From Lachnospiraceae bacterium (lineage in GTDB: Bacteria; Bacillota; Clostridia; Lachnospirales; Lachnospiraceae), in contig JAFWIM010000076.1 of NCBI GenBank assembly GCA_017514845.1, forward strand, positions 1 to 53,076: DNA of 53,076 nt, in the 5' to 3' direction. This document shows positions 27,101-35,048 of this stretch, piece by piece (the first letter of the stretch is position 1; the number at the start of each line of letters is the position of its first letter). Under the pieces are notes generated by a model that saw nothing but the letters and a program-made list of their open reading frames with translations, did not search any database and had not been told where the DNA came from. The translations under genes and the position numbers were made by a program.

Positions 27101-28692
27101 CAATTAAGCCCAAACGAGTCAGCCGGCCAGGCAAAAAGACGCCATAGCTCGTCCATTAGGCCGATAGCCCGACCGGTCACGCCGGTGAACCTGTCAAACG
27201 CGGCCGCCGACCCGTCACGGCCGGTATAGCCATACCACGTATGTGCTCTGTAGTCTTCACCGATTTCGGGAACATATGTCACAAATGTCTCAAGGAGAAT
27301 TCCTGCTTCCCGCAGATGGTCCGCCCCTTTTCCCTCGATGCCGCGGATCGTGAAGCCGGTATCAGGGGTGTTCTCAAGTTCAAGGAGATGGCCGTACATC
27401 TCGTACACAGATTCATCTACACCATCTACCGGTGTATGCAGTTCCCTCTCGTAGTCGCCCAGCTGCTCCATAAAGCGCGCTTTTGTATCGATTACGTCCC
27501 GGGCTTTCAAGAGGACACCGGTCTTCTCAGCATTAAGAGTGCGCACCAGCTCGGCAATAACATCTTTTTTATTGGCCTTGTAGCTGTGAAGTTCCAGACA
27601 GAAATCTTGAAGTCCTGCCTTTACCAGCTTGTCATATACGACATTCAGAGCTGCCTGTTTTTCTGAGACAAAAAGCACTTTTTTACCGTCATGCAGGCAC
27701 TCCGCTATGATATTCGTGATCGTCTGGCTCTTGCCGGTTCCCGGAGGTCCCTGAAGAACGAAGCTTTTTCCCTGTTTGGCCATGAGAATGGCCTCCATCT
27801 GGCTGGAGTCCGCGTCCACAACCGTGTGGAGGGAGATGATGGGATCCCCGGCTTCCTCCTCTGTATCTCGGGACGTGCCCTGAATCGGCTCACCGAGCAG
27901 GGTCAGAACATTGTCATTCCGAAGGATCATCTCCTCGTGATCGATCAGATCATGATACATGTTGATCTTGAGGAATGAGAAGAGGCCGATCCAACACTCT
28001 GCCGACACTGTCCAGCCGAGCTTCGACGCGCGATCCTGCACGTTCAGGAGATACTCCGCCAGAGTCTCCTCATCCGAATACGGAGGCAGACTGATGCCCT
28101 TTTCTGCTGTGATCAGATAATCAAACGTCGGATTGACGACAAGTTCGTCATCCACAGCTCTGATGAGCCACGGATCGATCGCCGACTTCCTTGTGATATG
28201 AATCGGTATCAAGATAAGAGGTGCCCGGAACACTTCCTGCCGGCTGCTCGCATCCGTCCAGTTCACAAAACCGAAGGCCATGTACGCGACGTTGACACCG
28301 GTCTCCTCGATCACGGACCTGGCTCTCTTTTCAATGTTCCTGACGGAAGCTGCCGGATCTCCTTTTGCGGAGTACAGCAGGATCTGCTTTTTCTTCCGCA
28401 GCTTTTCCGCGTATGTATTAAGATACGTGTCTCTGTCCGGGACTGTACCCGATCCGTCAGGTCCTATATCAAGGACTTCGAATTCCGCTCCGGCCAGGGC
28501 TCTCTGAAAAAGCTCCTCCGCGGAGGGCATAAGGATCTCCGCGGACGAACTTTTTGTCTCTCTGAAATTCACAAGATTATTGCGTTTTCCGGTATCAAGC
28601 AGAGCTCTCGCCCAACGCTCAAGTTTTTTATTCTCCATATAACTCCGATATATGTCCCGCTCAGGCATTTCCGGCCGCCCGGCATAAGACAT
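24121..28692 (-). CDS. DUF4011-SF1 helicase-Vsr-like nuclease, antiphage-type
   Basis: A 1523-residue multidomain protein. The N-terminal part (ERWARALLDTGKRNNLVNF) is the DUF4011 region. An SF1 (Upf1-like) helicase follows with Walker A GPPGTGKSQ near 315, motif II DEASQIFP near 937, motif III GDSRQMPPT and motif VI VAVTRAREN near 1176. A Vsr/DUF559-like nuclease lies at about 1235-1340 (NVEIGVRD, AIETDGD, RDRDRLRQ, GWNYYRIWSTEW). The last about 60 residues look like DUF3320. Proteins with a DUF4011-helicase-Vsr plan have been reported as single-gene antiphage systems (called Hhe, as I recall). All key helicase and PD-(D/E)XK-like residues appear intact. The AGGGAG box is 7 nt before the ATG. 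Confidence 0.85.
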   Translation of the reverse strand: MSYAGRPEMPERDIYRSYMENKKLERWARALLDTGKRNNLVNFRETKSSSAEILMPSAEELFQRALAGAEFEVLDIGPDGSGTVPDRDTYLNTYAEKLRKKKQILLYSAKGDPAASVRNIEKRARSVIEETGVNVAYMAFGFVNWTDASSRQEVFRAPLILIPIHITRKSAIDPWLIRAVDDELVVNPTFDYLITAEKGISLPPYSDEETLAEYLLNVQDRASKLGWTVSAECWIGLFSFLKINMYHDLIDHEEMILRNDNVLTLLGEPIQGTSRDTEEEAGDPIISLHTVVDADSSQMEAILMAKQGKSFVLQGPPGTGKSQTITNIIAECLHDGKKVLFVSEKQAALNVVYDKLVKAGLQDFCLELHSYKANKKDVIAELVRTLNAEKTGVLLKARDVIDTKARFMEQLGDYERELHTPVDGVDESVYEMYGHLLELENTPDTGFTIRGIEGKGADHLREAGILLETFVTYVPEIGEDYRAHTWYGYTGRDGSAAAFDRFTGVTGRAIGLMDELWRLFAWPADSFGLNCASFRDLCLHMNAMALLGSSRMASPELLNRERLSRVLSVSRVLCDKSRDVVSLRSGVLAEYTERFLDLDGHELHKGLLANDGFLTRLFGSEYRHLAAEMRACSRDGRKRNYEKLVRDAEMLALYQDKLAAFLELADPAVPYLGDSYIGPDSDWDSILSGLSELESAFDGGLPLAAYAHVCGSGQKKDMVSMAGRLRPVVKDLAVLFTEMQQLFDSRVLDFFKDETPKVRERLERCMSAGDSFYNWSRFHMTLRQMETSDLTEFTDFVIDNGFAVRNLPDLYRKTFYTCWVNCVTLRNDPLADFTRATQDMAVREFAKTDRMQFDISRARIRSELSARRPSTDLVVPGSQVAVLRREGEKKRKQKAIRTLFNEIGDLILLLKPCFLMSPLSVGTFLSGSEITFDTVVFDEASQIFPQDAVGAVYRGRQLIVVGDSRQMPPTNFFTSMVETESDEETGDVADFESILDICQAAFPQLSLKWHYRSRYESLIAFSNNSFYGGSLITFPSVTRDRAGVGVDYCYVPDGVFMRKTRQNAREASSVLDTVYREIREHPERSLGVVAFSIAQQEMIDRMLAARRREDPSFEDFFSRDREEPFFIKNLETVQGDERDTIIFSTAYGRDESGKFYHNFGPLNRAGGERRLNVAVTRARENVILVSSMHFTDIDPKKSSADGVIALRNYLEYAEIGQGASENAESRKAPAGSSSDPLISSVCDFLTERGMQADVHVGVGKANVEIGVRDAEGRDYVLAIETDGDIYHAMANIRDRDRLRQEVLERMGWNYYRIWSTEWLRNGAVERDRLLAACDEALSTADESEAAPSRSVECEPEMNSEDFEYTEEEEISFSIYRQADVVRLVRNCGFFQEYISEILKIEAPVSEEELLKRIVFVFGRDHVTNAVKREFEERMAGCERFGIERRGGFLYLSGEDPYVFRIPGVKRPVKYIAPEELAGGMRDILHENVSAGKDALYLKIVKMLGYSRVTDAMREKLDQAYELI

Positions 28693-28712
28693 ACGTACTC
28701 CCTGTGTGATAA

Positions 28713-29687
28713 TCAGCGGACGACAACGTAGAGCCGGGCTACATTTGATTTATTCCCGTCTGAATCAATGACATAGTATCTGAACAGATACTTGCCGGGA
28801 TACTCTGTTGTAAAGCCCGCATTGCCCTCCACATGGATCTGTCCGAATATATACTCGATCGGATCCTCAGCGTCATCAATTGAGGATATAATATCCAGCG
28901 GATTAAACGACGATCCCACATCCTGGAAAATCGCGTGGGCCATGAGTCCAATGGACGGCGATCCGTCCGGCAGGTTCTCTTTGGCCGCCTCTGTCTCGCT
29001 GCGGAGAGCGGATCCGATTATTTCCATGTCATCGCCCGTATAATTGTCAGGTTCCATATCCTCATAAGCAAGGAGTACCGAGTCGGCGCTTTCGGACTGC
29101 GCGCTCTGCGTTCCGGCAGCATCGTCCTGACCTTCGACTCCGTCAGATGCTGTACTGTCATCTGAGCCGGCAACGGTCGAGTCGTAGGAGTCCGTGCTCT
29201 CGCCGGCGCCAGTTCCGTCATCTGCAGCGGACGAATCCTCCGGCGCCACGCTCTCGTCATGGACAGACTGACCGTTCTCGTCCTCGCCGGGCAGAATCGT
29301 AATCTCCAAAGGTTCGCTATTCACAGGTAATCCCGCAAGACCGGCTGTCTCATCGGGAGTGAACTGTATGCTTCTCTCCGCGACAGCGACATTATTGCTG
29401 TTGTCCTTCGCGTGGTAGATCGCTGTTGCTCTGCCGTTTCCGTTCACGGTGATCGAAGAAATCAGAATACTGTCCGTGACATCCCCGTCCTTCTCATCAA
29501 ATGCTGTCACCCCCGAAAGGAGGACCTCAGGGTCGTCCCCCTGGGTGTAGGAAACTATACCTTCGGGAATGCTGATCACAGGCGGAAGTTCATCCGCGCC
29601 GGCTTTTATCCTCATAACGAGGGCAGCGACTATCATGATTGCAGCAGCCTCAAGGATAATAATGGAGCCTCTCACATTATTCTTCAT
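28713..29687 (-). CDS. Membrane-anchored DUF5011/Ig-like surface protein (copy B)
   Basis: A 324-residue paralogue of the protein at 11668-12708 with the same plan: N-terminal membrane helix (about 8-28), DUF5011-like domain (VTAFDEKDGDVTDSI, YHAKDNSNNVAVAER), a linker at about 140-210 rich in Asp, Ser, Glu and Ala, and a C-terminal half-domain ending RYYVIDSDGNKSNVARLYVVV. Identity to copy A is concentrated in the two ends. The start codon overlaps the end of the Wzz-like gene by 11 nt, implying coupled translation. Function unknown. Confidence 0.75.
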   Translation of the reverse strand: MKNNVRGSIIILEAAAIMIVAALVMRIKAGADELPPVISIPEGIVSYTQGDDPEVLLSGVTAFDEKDGDVTDSILISSITVNGNGRATAIYHAKDNSNNVAVAERSIQFTPDETAGLAGLPVNSEPLEITILPGEDENGQSVHDESVAPEDSSAADDGTGAGESTDSYDSTVAGSDDSTASDGVEGQDDAAGTQSAQSESADSVLLAYEDMEPDNYTGDDMEIIGSALRSETEAAKENLPDGSPSIGLMAHAIFQDVGSSFNPLDIISSIDDAEDPIEYIFGQIHVEGNAGFTTEYPGKYLFRYYVIDSDGNKSNVARLYVVVR

Positions 29688-30600
29688 ACGGATTGCCTCC
29701 CTCTGTCTCTGTCACTTTTTCTGTCTCTGTTTCTGCCTTTGATTCCGTCTCTGCATCTATATCCGGATCCGTCTCCTGATTCATCCGGTCCACTTCGCCG
29801 GCCGCTGCGGCCTCTATCTCCATGGCTTCCCGATAGGCGGCTTCCGCCTCCTCGGACATGCGGCCTTCATTGCCGTCCTCTTCCCGTCCACTCTTCTCAT
29901 GTGCGCTGCCGGCCTTCTTAGCCACCTGATAAAGCTCCCGCATTTCCGGATCTACATCCTCATTGTCATCCGAAAAAAGAGCGTCATAGACCTGTTCATC
30001 CTCCTCCTCGATCCTTGCGAAGCGGGGATCCGAAGTCCTAACCCTCCGACGTTTCTCCCGCTCACTCTTGACCGCCGCATAAGAGATAAATGCGCCGAAC
30101 ACGGCTCCAAGTATCGCACCCAGTACCGTATATCGAAAGACCGGAAGCGGGTCAGGTTCATTTGCCACACTCGCGGCCTCCACCAATTTCACAGAAATTC
30201 CCTCATGTGCTGCCGGGTAGTCGGCGTTGGCAGCTGTCACGATCGCCGCGGCAATGTCATGGGCGACATATGGGTCCCCGGATCGCACATAAATATCTAT
30301 GATCCCCGTTTCAGTCCAGACCTTTGTCTCAGCATTATATGCCGCTCCGCGTCCTCCAGCCGGGTCGTCCCTGTAAGACTCGTTCAGCACCTTTTTCCTG
30401 AGTGATGCATCACCCTCTATATATCCGGCAAATTCTCTTACGTCGCTCACATGAAGATCATCGCCGGTCAGCTGCACCTCAGCCCGTGACGTAAAGGTGA
30501 CCGGAATCGCTCCCAGACACGCCAGATGCACGATCCCCGCCGCAAGGGCTGCCGATAATATGATAAGCAAAAGATTTTGCAGGAAGTCATTCCGCTTCAT
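29677..30600 (-). CDS. Wzz-like polysaccharide chain-length/co-polymerase protein (copy B)
   Basis: A 307-residue protein with membrane helices at about 10-32 and 153-175 around an outer domain of about 120 residues, then a cytoplasmic tail rich in Glu and Asp, the same layout as the protein at 12711-13748. The outer domain opens with TFTSRAEVQLTGDDLHVSD, a chain-length determinant-like start. The C-terminal tail ends in repeats such as ETESKAETETEK. No kinase domain is fused. It begins the transcript from a good promoter and overlaps the DUF5011-like gene. Confidence 0.7.
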   Translation of the reverse strand: MKRNDFLQNLLLIILSAALAAGIVHLACLGAIPVTFTSRAEVQLTGDDLHVSDVREFAGYIEGDASLRKKVLNESYRDDPAGGRGAAYNAETKVWTETGIIDIYVRSGDPYVAHDIAAAIVTAANADYPAAHEGISVKLVEAASVANEPDPLPVFRYTVLGAILGAVFGAFISYAAVKSEREKRRRVRTSDPRFARIEEEDEQVYDALFSDDNEDVDPEMRELYQVAKKAGSAHEKSGREEDGNEGRMSEEAEAAYREAMEIEAAAAGEVDRMNQETDPDIDAETESKAETETEKVTETEGGNPYEE

Positions 30601-30711
30601 AATTATTTCCTCTCATATTCAGGTCTCATTCGAAAGACCGTGCGCGGGATCCGGTTCAGGCAGGCTGACATGATCATGACTAAATCCCCGCAGTCTTCGC
30701 TACACTGAGTT

Positions 30712-30740
30712 ATTATAACAACCACGGCTTTTATGGGCAA
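30712..30740 (-). promoter_or_regulatory. Promoter of the Wzz-like copy B operon
   Basis: TTGCCC (30735-30740), 17 nt, TATAAT (30712-30717) on the minus strand, about 112 nt before the start codon. The rest of 30601-30820 shows no gene. Confidence 0.7.
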
Positions 30741-30820
30741 GCATACATGACTGTAAGGTCGCAAATGTGTGCGCGCGCGGCAGACGCACTCCATTCTTCG
30801 ATCAAAAGGGCTGTTTTGCG

Positions 30821-30857
30821 TAAAAAAATAAGAGACTGCCGCCCGGTGGCGACAGCC
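30821..30857 (-). terminator. Terminator of the aquaporin gene
   Basis: A 10-bp stem with two G-U pairs (30834-30843 with 30848-30857) is followed on the minus strand by TCTTATTTTTTT. Confidence 0.75.
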
Positions 30858-30867
30858 CCTGAAATAC

Positions 30868-31557
30868 TTATCTCTCAGTCAGGAAATTATAGCAGATTGC
30901 AGCAAGCGCCGCGCCCACGAGCGGGCCGACGATGAATACCCACAGGCTGATGATCGGACCGAAATTGCCGGTAAATGCCGCAAAGACAGCCGGGCCAAGA
31001 CTTCTGGCCGGGTTCACGGATGTTCCCGTGAGACCGATACCGAGAATGTGCACCAATACCAGAGTGAAGCCGATCACGAGACCCGCAAGTCTGCCATTCT
31101 TATACTTGGAATCCGTGGCACCGAGAATTGTGAGTACAAAGATGAACGTGAGCACGATCTCTACCACGAGACCGGCGATGAAGCTCCCGCCGACACCTGC
31201 AAGTCCGTTTGCCCCGAAGCCGCCGGTCATATCAGGCACGCCGCCGAGCAGGAAAATAACCGCCAGGATCGCTGAGCCCACAAATGATCCGATGCACTGT
31301 GCAATAACGTACGGAATGAAGTCCGCAGGCTGCATCCTGCCGGCAAGCAGGCAGCCGAGTGATACAGCCGGATTGATATGGCATCCGGATATGTTGCCAA
31401 TGCTGTATGCCATTGCTATGATCACAAGACCGAAAGCAAATGCTGTCAAAATATAGCCACCGCCGGATATCGCGTCACAGCCGACCAGCATCGCGGTTCC
31501 GCAGCCCAGGGTTACCAGCACTGCCGTTCCAATAAGTTCTGCAATGTACTTCTTCAT
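30868..31557 (-). CDS. Aquaporin (MIP family)
   Basis: Membrane channel for water or small neutral solutes. Six hydrophobic helices and two NPA half-helices are visible: HINPAVSLG near residue 64 and SVNPARSLG near 190. Ser follows the second NPAR where glycerol facilitators usually carry Asp, so a water-type (AqpZ-like) channel is favoured over GlpF, although substrate prediction from this is tentative. The 229-residue length fits. The ATG at 31557 has GAGGAGG upstream. It has its own promoter and terminator. Confidence 0.9.
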   Translation of the reverse strand: MKKYIAELIGTAVLVTLGCGTAMLVGCDAISGGGYILTAFAFGLVIIAMAYSIGNISGCHINPAVSLGCLLAGRMQPADFIPYVIAQCIGSFVGSAILAVIFLLGGVPDMTGGFGANGLAGVGGSFIAGLVVEIVLTFIFVLTILGATDSKYKNGRLAGLVIGFTLVLVHILGIGLTGTSVNPARSLGPAVFAAFTGNFGPIISLWVFIVGPLVGAALAAICYNFLTER

Positions 31558-31605
31558 GTTTTTCCTCCTCACTAAAAATATATTGCACCAAACGATACTC
31601 GTTAC

Positions 31606-31634
31606 ATTATAAATCTTTCATGATCACGCTTCAA
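31606..31634 (-). promoter_or_regulatory. Aquaporin promoter
   Basis: TTGAAG (31629-31634), 17 nt, TATAAT (31606-31611) on the minus strand, about 48 nt before the ATG and just after the end of the TRAP permease gene. Confidence 0.75.
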
Positions 31635-31645
31635 TGGTCACTTGC

Positions 31646-33616
31646 TCAATTAGTCTGTACAGCAGCTGCGCCTCTCTTCTGCATCAGGGTCATAGCCACA
31701 AAAATACCGATACCGACGATATCCGTAACTGTTCCCGGCACCATGAGCGCAAGGCCGGCAGCGATGAAGATGACCCTGAAAACCGGATTTATATCCTTGA
31801 ACAGGTGTCCGTTCAGTCCGGCAGCAACGCTAAAGAGGCCGATGAGCGAGGTAATGATGACCTGAACAAGCGTCAGTCCCGCCATACCGCCGGTCATACC
31901 CTCAAACTCAAGCAGCATGACCGGGTTCAAACAGAAGATATAGGGGCAGATAAAAGCGGCAATAGCGAGGCGCGAAGCAGTAAATGCTGTCCGCATCGGC
32001 GGCGCTTTCGCTATGGCAGAGCCGGCGTAAGCCGCAAGGGCGACCGGCGGTGTGATATCTGCAACAATTCCAAAATAGAATACGAAGAAATGCGCACATA
32101 CACGCGGAATACCGATCGCCGGGCTGATTAGGATCGGAGCACATGTCGCAGCCATAATGCAGTATGTGGCAGTCGTCGGGACACCCATGCCGAGGACGAT
32201 GCAGCAGAGCATTGTCAGGAACAGAGCAATGAGCTTGTTTCCACCCGAAATATTGACAATGAGCGTGATAAGCTGTGAAGCAAGACCTGTCGATGTGATA
32301 CAGCCGGCAACGATGCCCGCCATTGCGCACGCGACAGCGACGGAAATCGTACCCTTGCCGCCGGCTTCGAGCGCGTCGATGATCTTTTTCACGGAGATTC
32401 TGTCATCCTTATTGATGAGCCCGACAAGGATCGTAATGCCAATGGCGACAGTCGCCGAGAACTGCATTGTGTACATATTCGTGGAGACCAGGATGACCAG
32501 GATAATAAGCGGAGCCAGAAGATAGATCTTCGGGAGCAGCTCCTTTACTTTCGGGAGCTGATCTTTTGACATACCGCGAAGTCCGAGTTTCTTGGCTTCA
32601 AGATGGACGGACATATAGATGCCGACGAAATACAGAACAGCCGGAAGAACAGCGCGGAGCGCGACCTGCCCGTAGGGGATGCCCATGTACTCAGCCATGA
32701 GAAAGGCTGCAGCGCCCATGATCGGCGGCATGATCTGACCGCCGGTGGAGGCAGCAGCTTCTACTGCCCCGGCGAACTCTGACTTGTAGCCTGTTCTCTT
32801 CATCATCGGAATCGTGACAGAACCTGTCGTTACAGTATTACCGACAGAAGATCCGGAGACCATACCGCAGAGGGCTGATGAAATGACAGCTACTTTCGCG
32901 GGACCGCCCGCGGACGCGCCGGCGGCACAGTTGGCCAGATTGATGAAGAACGTGGAAATTCCGGTCCGTTCGAGGAACGCACCGAATATGATGAACACGA
33001 CAATATATTTCGCGCAGACATTGATCGGCGTGTTCATGAGACCTGTCGTTGTATAGAAAAGGTCATAGACAACTTTTCCGAAGCGGACTTTGGCAAATGT
33101 ATATGCCAGAAGACAACCGACAACAATAAGAATCGGAATACCGACACAGCGGCGGCAGAGTTCCATGTAGGCCAGCACGCCGAACACCGCGATCACAACC
33201 ATGAACGGATCTTTCGATACTCTAGACGCAAGTTTGATAATATCTGTTGCCTTCAGGGCAAAATAGAAAAACGGGCCTGCGCCGCAGACCATGATGATAA
33301 TATCGTACCAGGGCAGAGTATTGGGCTTGACATCACCCTTTCTGATCGGGTAATGCAGGTAGCCAAGGATCAGGATCATGCCAAGAAACATATTTAGTCT
33401 CACTTCCGGCATCGCGGTCGAGAATAATGTGACCCAGATGCTGAAGACTGAGAAGCCGACAGAAAGGAAGCGGACGACCTGCCCGGGTCTTCCCTCCCAC
33501 GCGCGGGTATTGGACTCGCGGTCGTATTTTTTCATGACATCATCGACATCCTTGGCACTGCCAACATCGATATTCCCATTCATATCAGGATTGTTAAAAT
33601 GCTTCTTCTCTTCCAT
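31646..33616 (-). CDS. TRAP transporter fused small and large permease
   Basis: A 656-residue membrane protein with about 16-18 helices: four N-terminal helices matching the DctQ-like subunit and then the DctM-like large subunit, fused as in TAXI-type TRAP systems. Typical blocks are ALCGMVSGSSVGNTVTTGSV, GGQIMPPIMGAAAFLMAEY and CCIVLGMGVPTTATY. It imports an organic acid or similar solute using an ion gradient, with the binding protein encoded 94 nt upstream. A stem-loop between the two genes probably reduces its expression relative to the binding protein. The substrate is unknown; proximity to malic enzyme makes a C4-dicarboxylate worth testing. Confidence 0.9.
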   Translation of the reverse strand: MEEKKHFNNPDMNGNIDVGSAKDVDDVMKKYDRESNTRAWEGRPGQVVRFLSVGFSVFSIWVTLFSTAMPEVRLNMFLGMILILGYLHYPIRKGDVKPNTLPWYDIIIMVCGAGPFFYFALKATDIIKLASRVSKDPFMVVIAVFGVLAYMELCRRCVGIPILIVVGCLLAYTFAKVRFGKVVYDLFYTTTGLMNTPINVCAKYIVVFIIFGAFLERTGISTFFINLANCAAGASAGGPAKVAVISSALCGMVSGSSVGNTVTTGSVTIPMMKRTGYKSEFAGAVEAAASTGGQIMPPIMGAAAFLMAEYMGIPYGQVALRAVLPAVLYFVGIYMSVHLEAKKLGLRGMSKDQLPKVKELLPKIYLLAPLIILVILVSTNMYTMQFSATVAIGITILVGLINKDDRISVKKIIDALEAGGKGTISVAVACAMAGIVAGCITSTGLASQLITLIVNISGGNKLIALFLTMLCCIVLGMGVPTTATYCIMAATCAPILISPAIGIPRVCAHFFVFYFGIVADITPPVALAAYAGSAIAKAPPMRTAFTASRLAIAAFICPYIFCLNPVMLLEFEGMTGGMAGLTLVQVIITSLIGLFSVAAGLNGHLFKDINPVFRVIFIAAGLALMVPGTVTDIVGIGIFVAMTLMQKRGAAAVQTN

Positions 33617-33630
33617 CGAAGAATTTCCTT

Positions 33631-33663
33631 TCTAAAAAGAAGGGGTGCGAGCGGCACCCCTTC
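33631..33663 (-). terminator. Attenuating hairpin between binding protein and permease
   Basis: A perfect 10-bp stem (33639-33648 with 33654-33663, GAAGGGGTGC/GCACCCCTTC) is followed on the minus strand by TCTTTTTAGA. It lies within the operon, so partial termination or 3'-end protection of the binding-protein mRNA is the likely role. Confidence 0.65.
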
Positions 33664-33710
33664 ACAAGTCGTAATTAAGATTTCGTGCATATGCACCGCT
33701 TTGCTAAGAG

Positions 33711-34754
33711 TTATTTTGTCGGTACCTCAATACCTTTTTCGCTGAAGTACTTAGCTGCGCCCGGATGATACGGTACAGAAGTTACGGAAGCGGCAAAGTC
33801 AAGGTCAAGCTCAGCGCCCTTTGCATGAGCTGCCGTGATGGAATCAACATTCTCAAATACGCCGTACAGGAAGTTGTAGACATCGGCTTCGGATACGTCG
33901 TTGTTTGCAATAACAACCGCTGCGACCGCAACGGTCTTGATATCGGACTCTGTGCCGTAAGCGTCAGCAGGGATTGTAGCCTCAGCATAGTACGGAGACT
34001 GCTCAATGAGAGCCTTGATGTGCTCATCATCGATGGAAATAACGTTGACTGCCTTGGATGTCGCAAGAGATGTGACAGCAGTTGTCGGAGCGCCGGCTAC
34101 GATGAAAGCTGCATCGATCTTGCCGTCCTGCAGAGCTTCCGCGGAATCACCGAAGGACTGGTATGTCGGATTGATGTCATCTTCTGTCAGACCGTAAGCC
34201 GCAAGAACATCGAGGGCATTGAAGTATGTGCCGGAACCGGCGGCGCCGATCGACACGTTCTTGCCCTTGAGGTCAGCTACAGATGTGATGGACGGATCCA
34301 CGGAGACGATCTGTACCTGCTCCATGTAGAGAGCTGCAACTGTAGAGAAGCTCTCGACCTTGCCGGTCTCCTCAAAAAGTCTTGTTCCGTCATAAGCGTA
34401 CGCCATAACGTCTGACTGTACGAAGCCGAGCTGTGCATCGCCTGCATCAATAAATTCAATGTTAGCCTGAGAACCGCCGGACGCGATCGCTGTAACATTC
34501 GTGCTTGTCGTCTCGGAGATCTTGCTTGCCAGAACGCCGCCAAAGCCGTAGTATGTGCCCTGATCGCCGCCTGTTGTGAAGTTCAGGTTCGTACCGCCTT
34601 CCATGCCGCCGACCGTGTCGGATGTAGCCGCGGTGGAGTCTGCAGCTGTATTTCCACCTGCAGCCGGTGCTGATGATGATGAGCCTCCGCAGCCTGCCAG
34701 GATCAAACCTGCAGCCATAATCGCGGAAAGAACAAGTGCCATTCTTTTCTTCAT
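33711..34754 (-). CDS. TAXI-family TRAP solute-binding lipoprotein
   Basis: A 347-residue lipoprotein with a signal peptide ending in the lipobox LILAGC (Cys about 22), a Ser/Ala/Gly-rich spacer and then the TAXI domain (FTTGGDQGTYYGFGGVLA, ASGGSQANIEFIDAGDAQLG, GAAGSGTYFNALDVL). It would capture a solute outside the membrane and deliver it to the fused permease downstream. TAXI proteins bind glutamate, C4-dicarboxylates and other acids, so the ligand is open. GGAGGAAG precedes the ATG. A promoter about 136 nt upstream leaves a long leader. Confidence 0.93.
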   Translation of the reverse strand: MKKRMALVLSAIMAAGLILAGCGGSSSSAPAAGGNTAADSTAATSDTVGGMEGGTNLNFTTGGDQGTYYGFGGVLASKISETTSTNVTAIASGGSQANIEFIDAGDAQLGFVQSDVMAYAYDGTRLFEETGKVESFSTVAALYMEQVQIVSVDPSITSVADLKGKNVSIGAAGSGTYFNALDVLAAYGLTEDDINPTYQSFGDSAEALQDGKIDAAFIVAGAPTTAVTSLATSKAVNVISIDDEHIKALIEQSPYYAEATIPADAYGTESDIKTVAVAAVVIANNDVSEADVYNFLYGVFENVDSITAAHAKGAELDLDFAASVTSVPYHPGAAKYFSEKGIEVPTK

Positions 34755-34889
34755 TTTTTCTTCCTCCTGATACTATAATATGCGGCACATGCCGGATCAT
34801 ACCGCAGCAACATCTAAAAGGCATGCACCAAGCGTACTTTTCAGCGCATTTGAAACTATATAATATGCAGGTCCAAGTACTAATACATA

Positions 34890-34918
34890 ATTCTATATGA
34901 AAAAATGTGGCAAGTCAA
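34890..34918 (-). promoter_or_regulatory. Promoter of the TRAP transporter operon
   Basis: TTGACT (34913-34918), 17 nt, TAGAAT (34890-34895) on the minus strand. The leader holds a small dyad, CGGCA-CA-TGCCG, at 34783-34794. Upstream of the -35, 34940-34955 is identical to 16 bp of the symporter operator. Confidence 0.7.
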
Positions 34919-34939
34919 GCCTGTAAAATGTCATAACAT

Positions 34940-34955
34940 TAACGCTTTAAACTGT
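34940..34955. promoter_or_regulatory. 16-bp motif shared with the symporter promoter
   Basis: TAACGCTTTAAACTGT here is identical to 46914-46929. At this site only one arm (CTTTAAACTGT) of the symporter dyad is present. It lies about 22 bp upstream of the -35 box. Confidence 0.4.
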
Positions 34956-35048
34956 TGCTGTGTAATATCAGGAATGCCTCTGCGTTCTTGCCGCGCCGCG
35001 CAAAAACAAAGCACTTTCGCCATTGCGCGGCTGCGACCGCAGCAGGCT

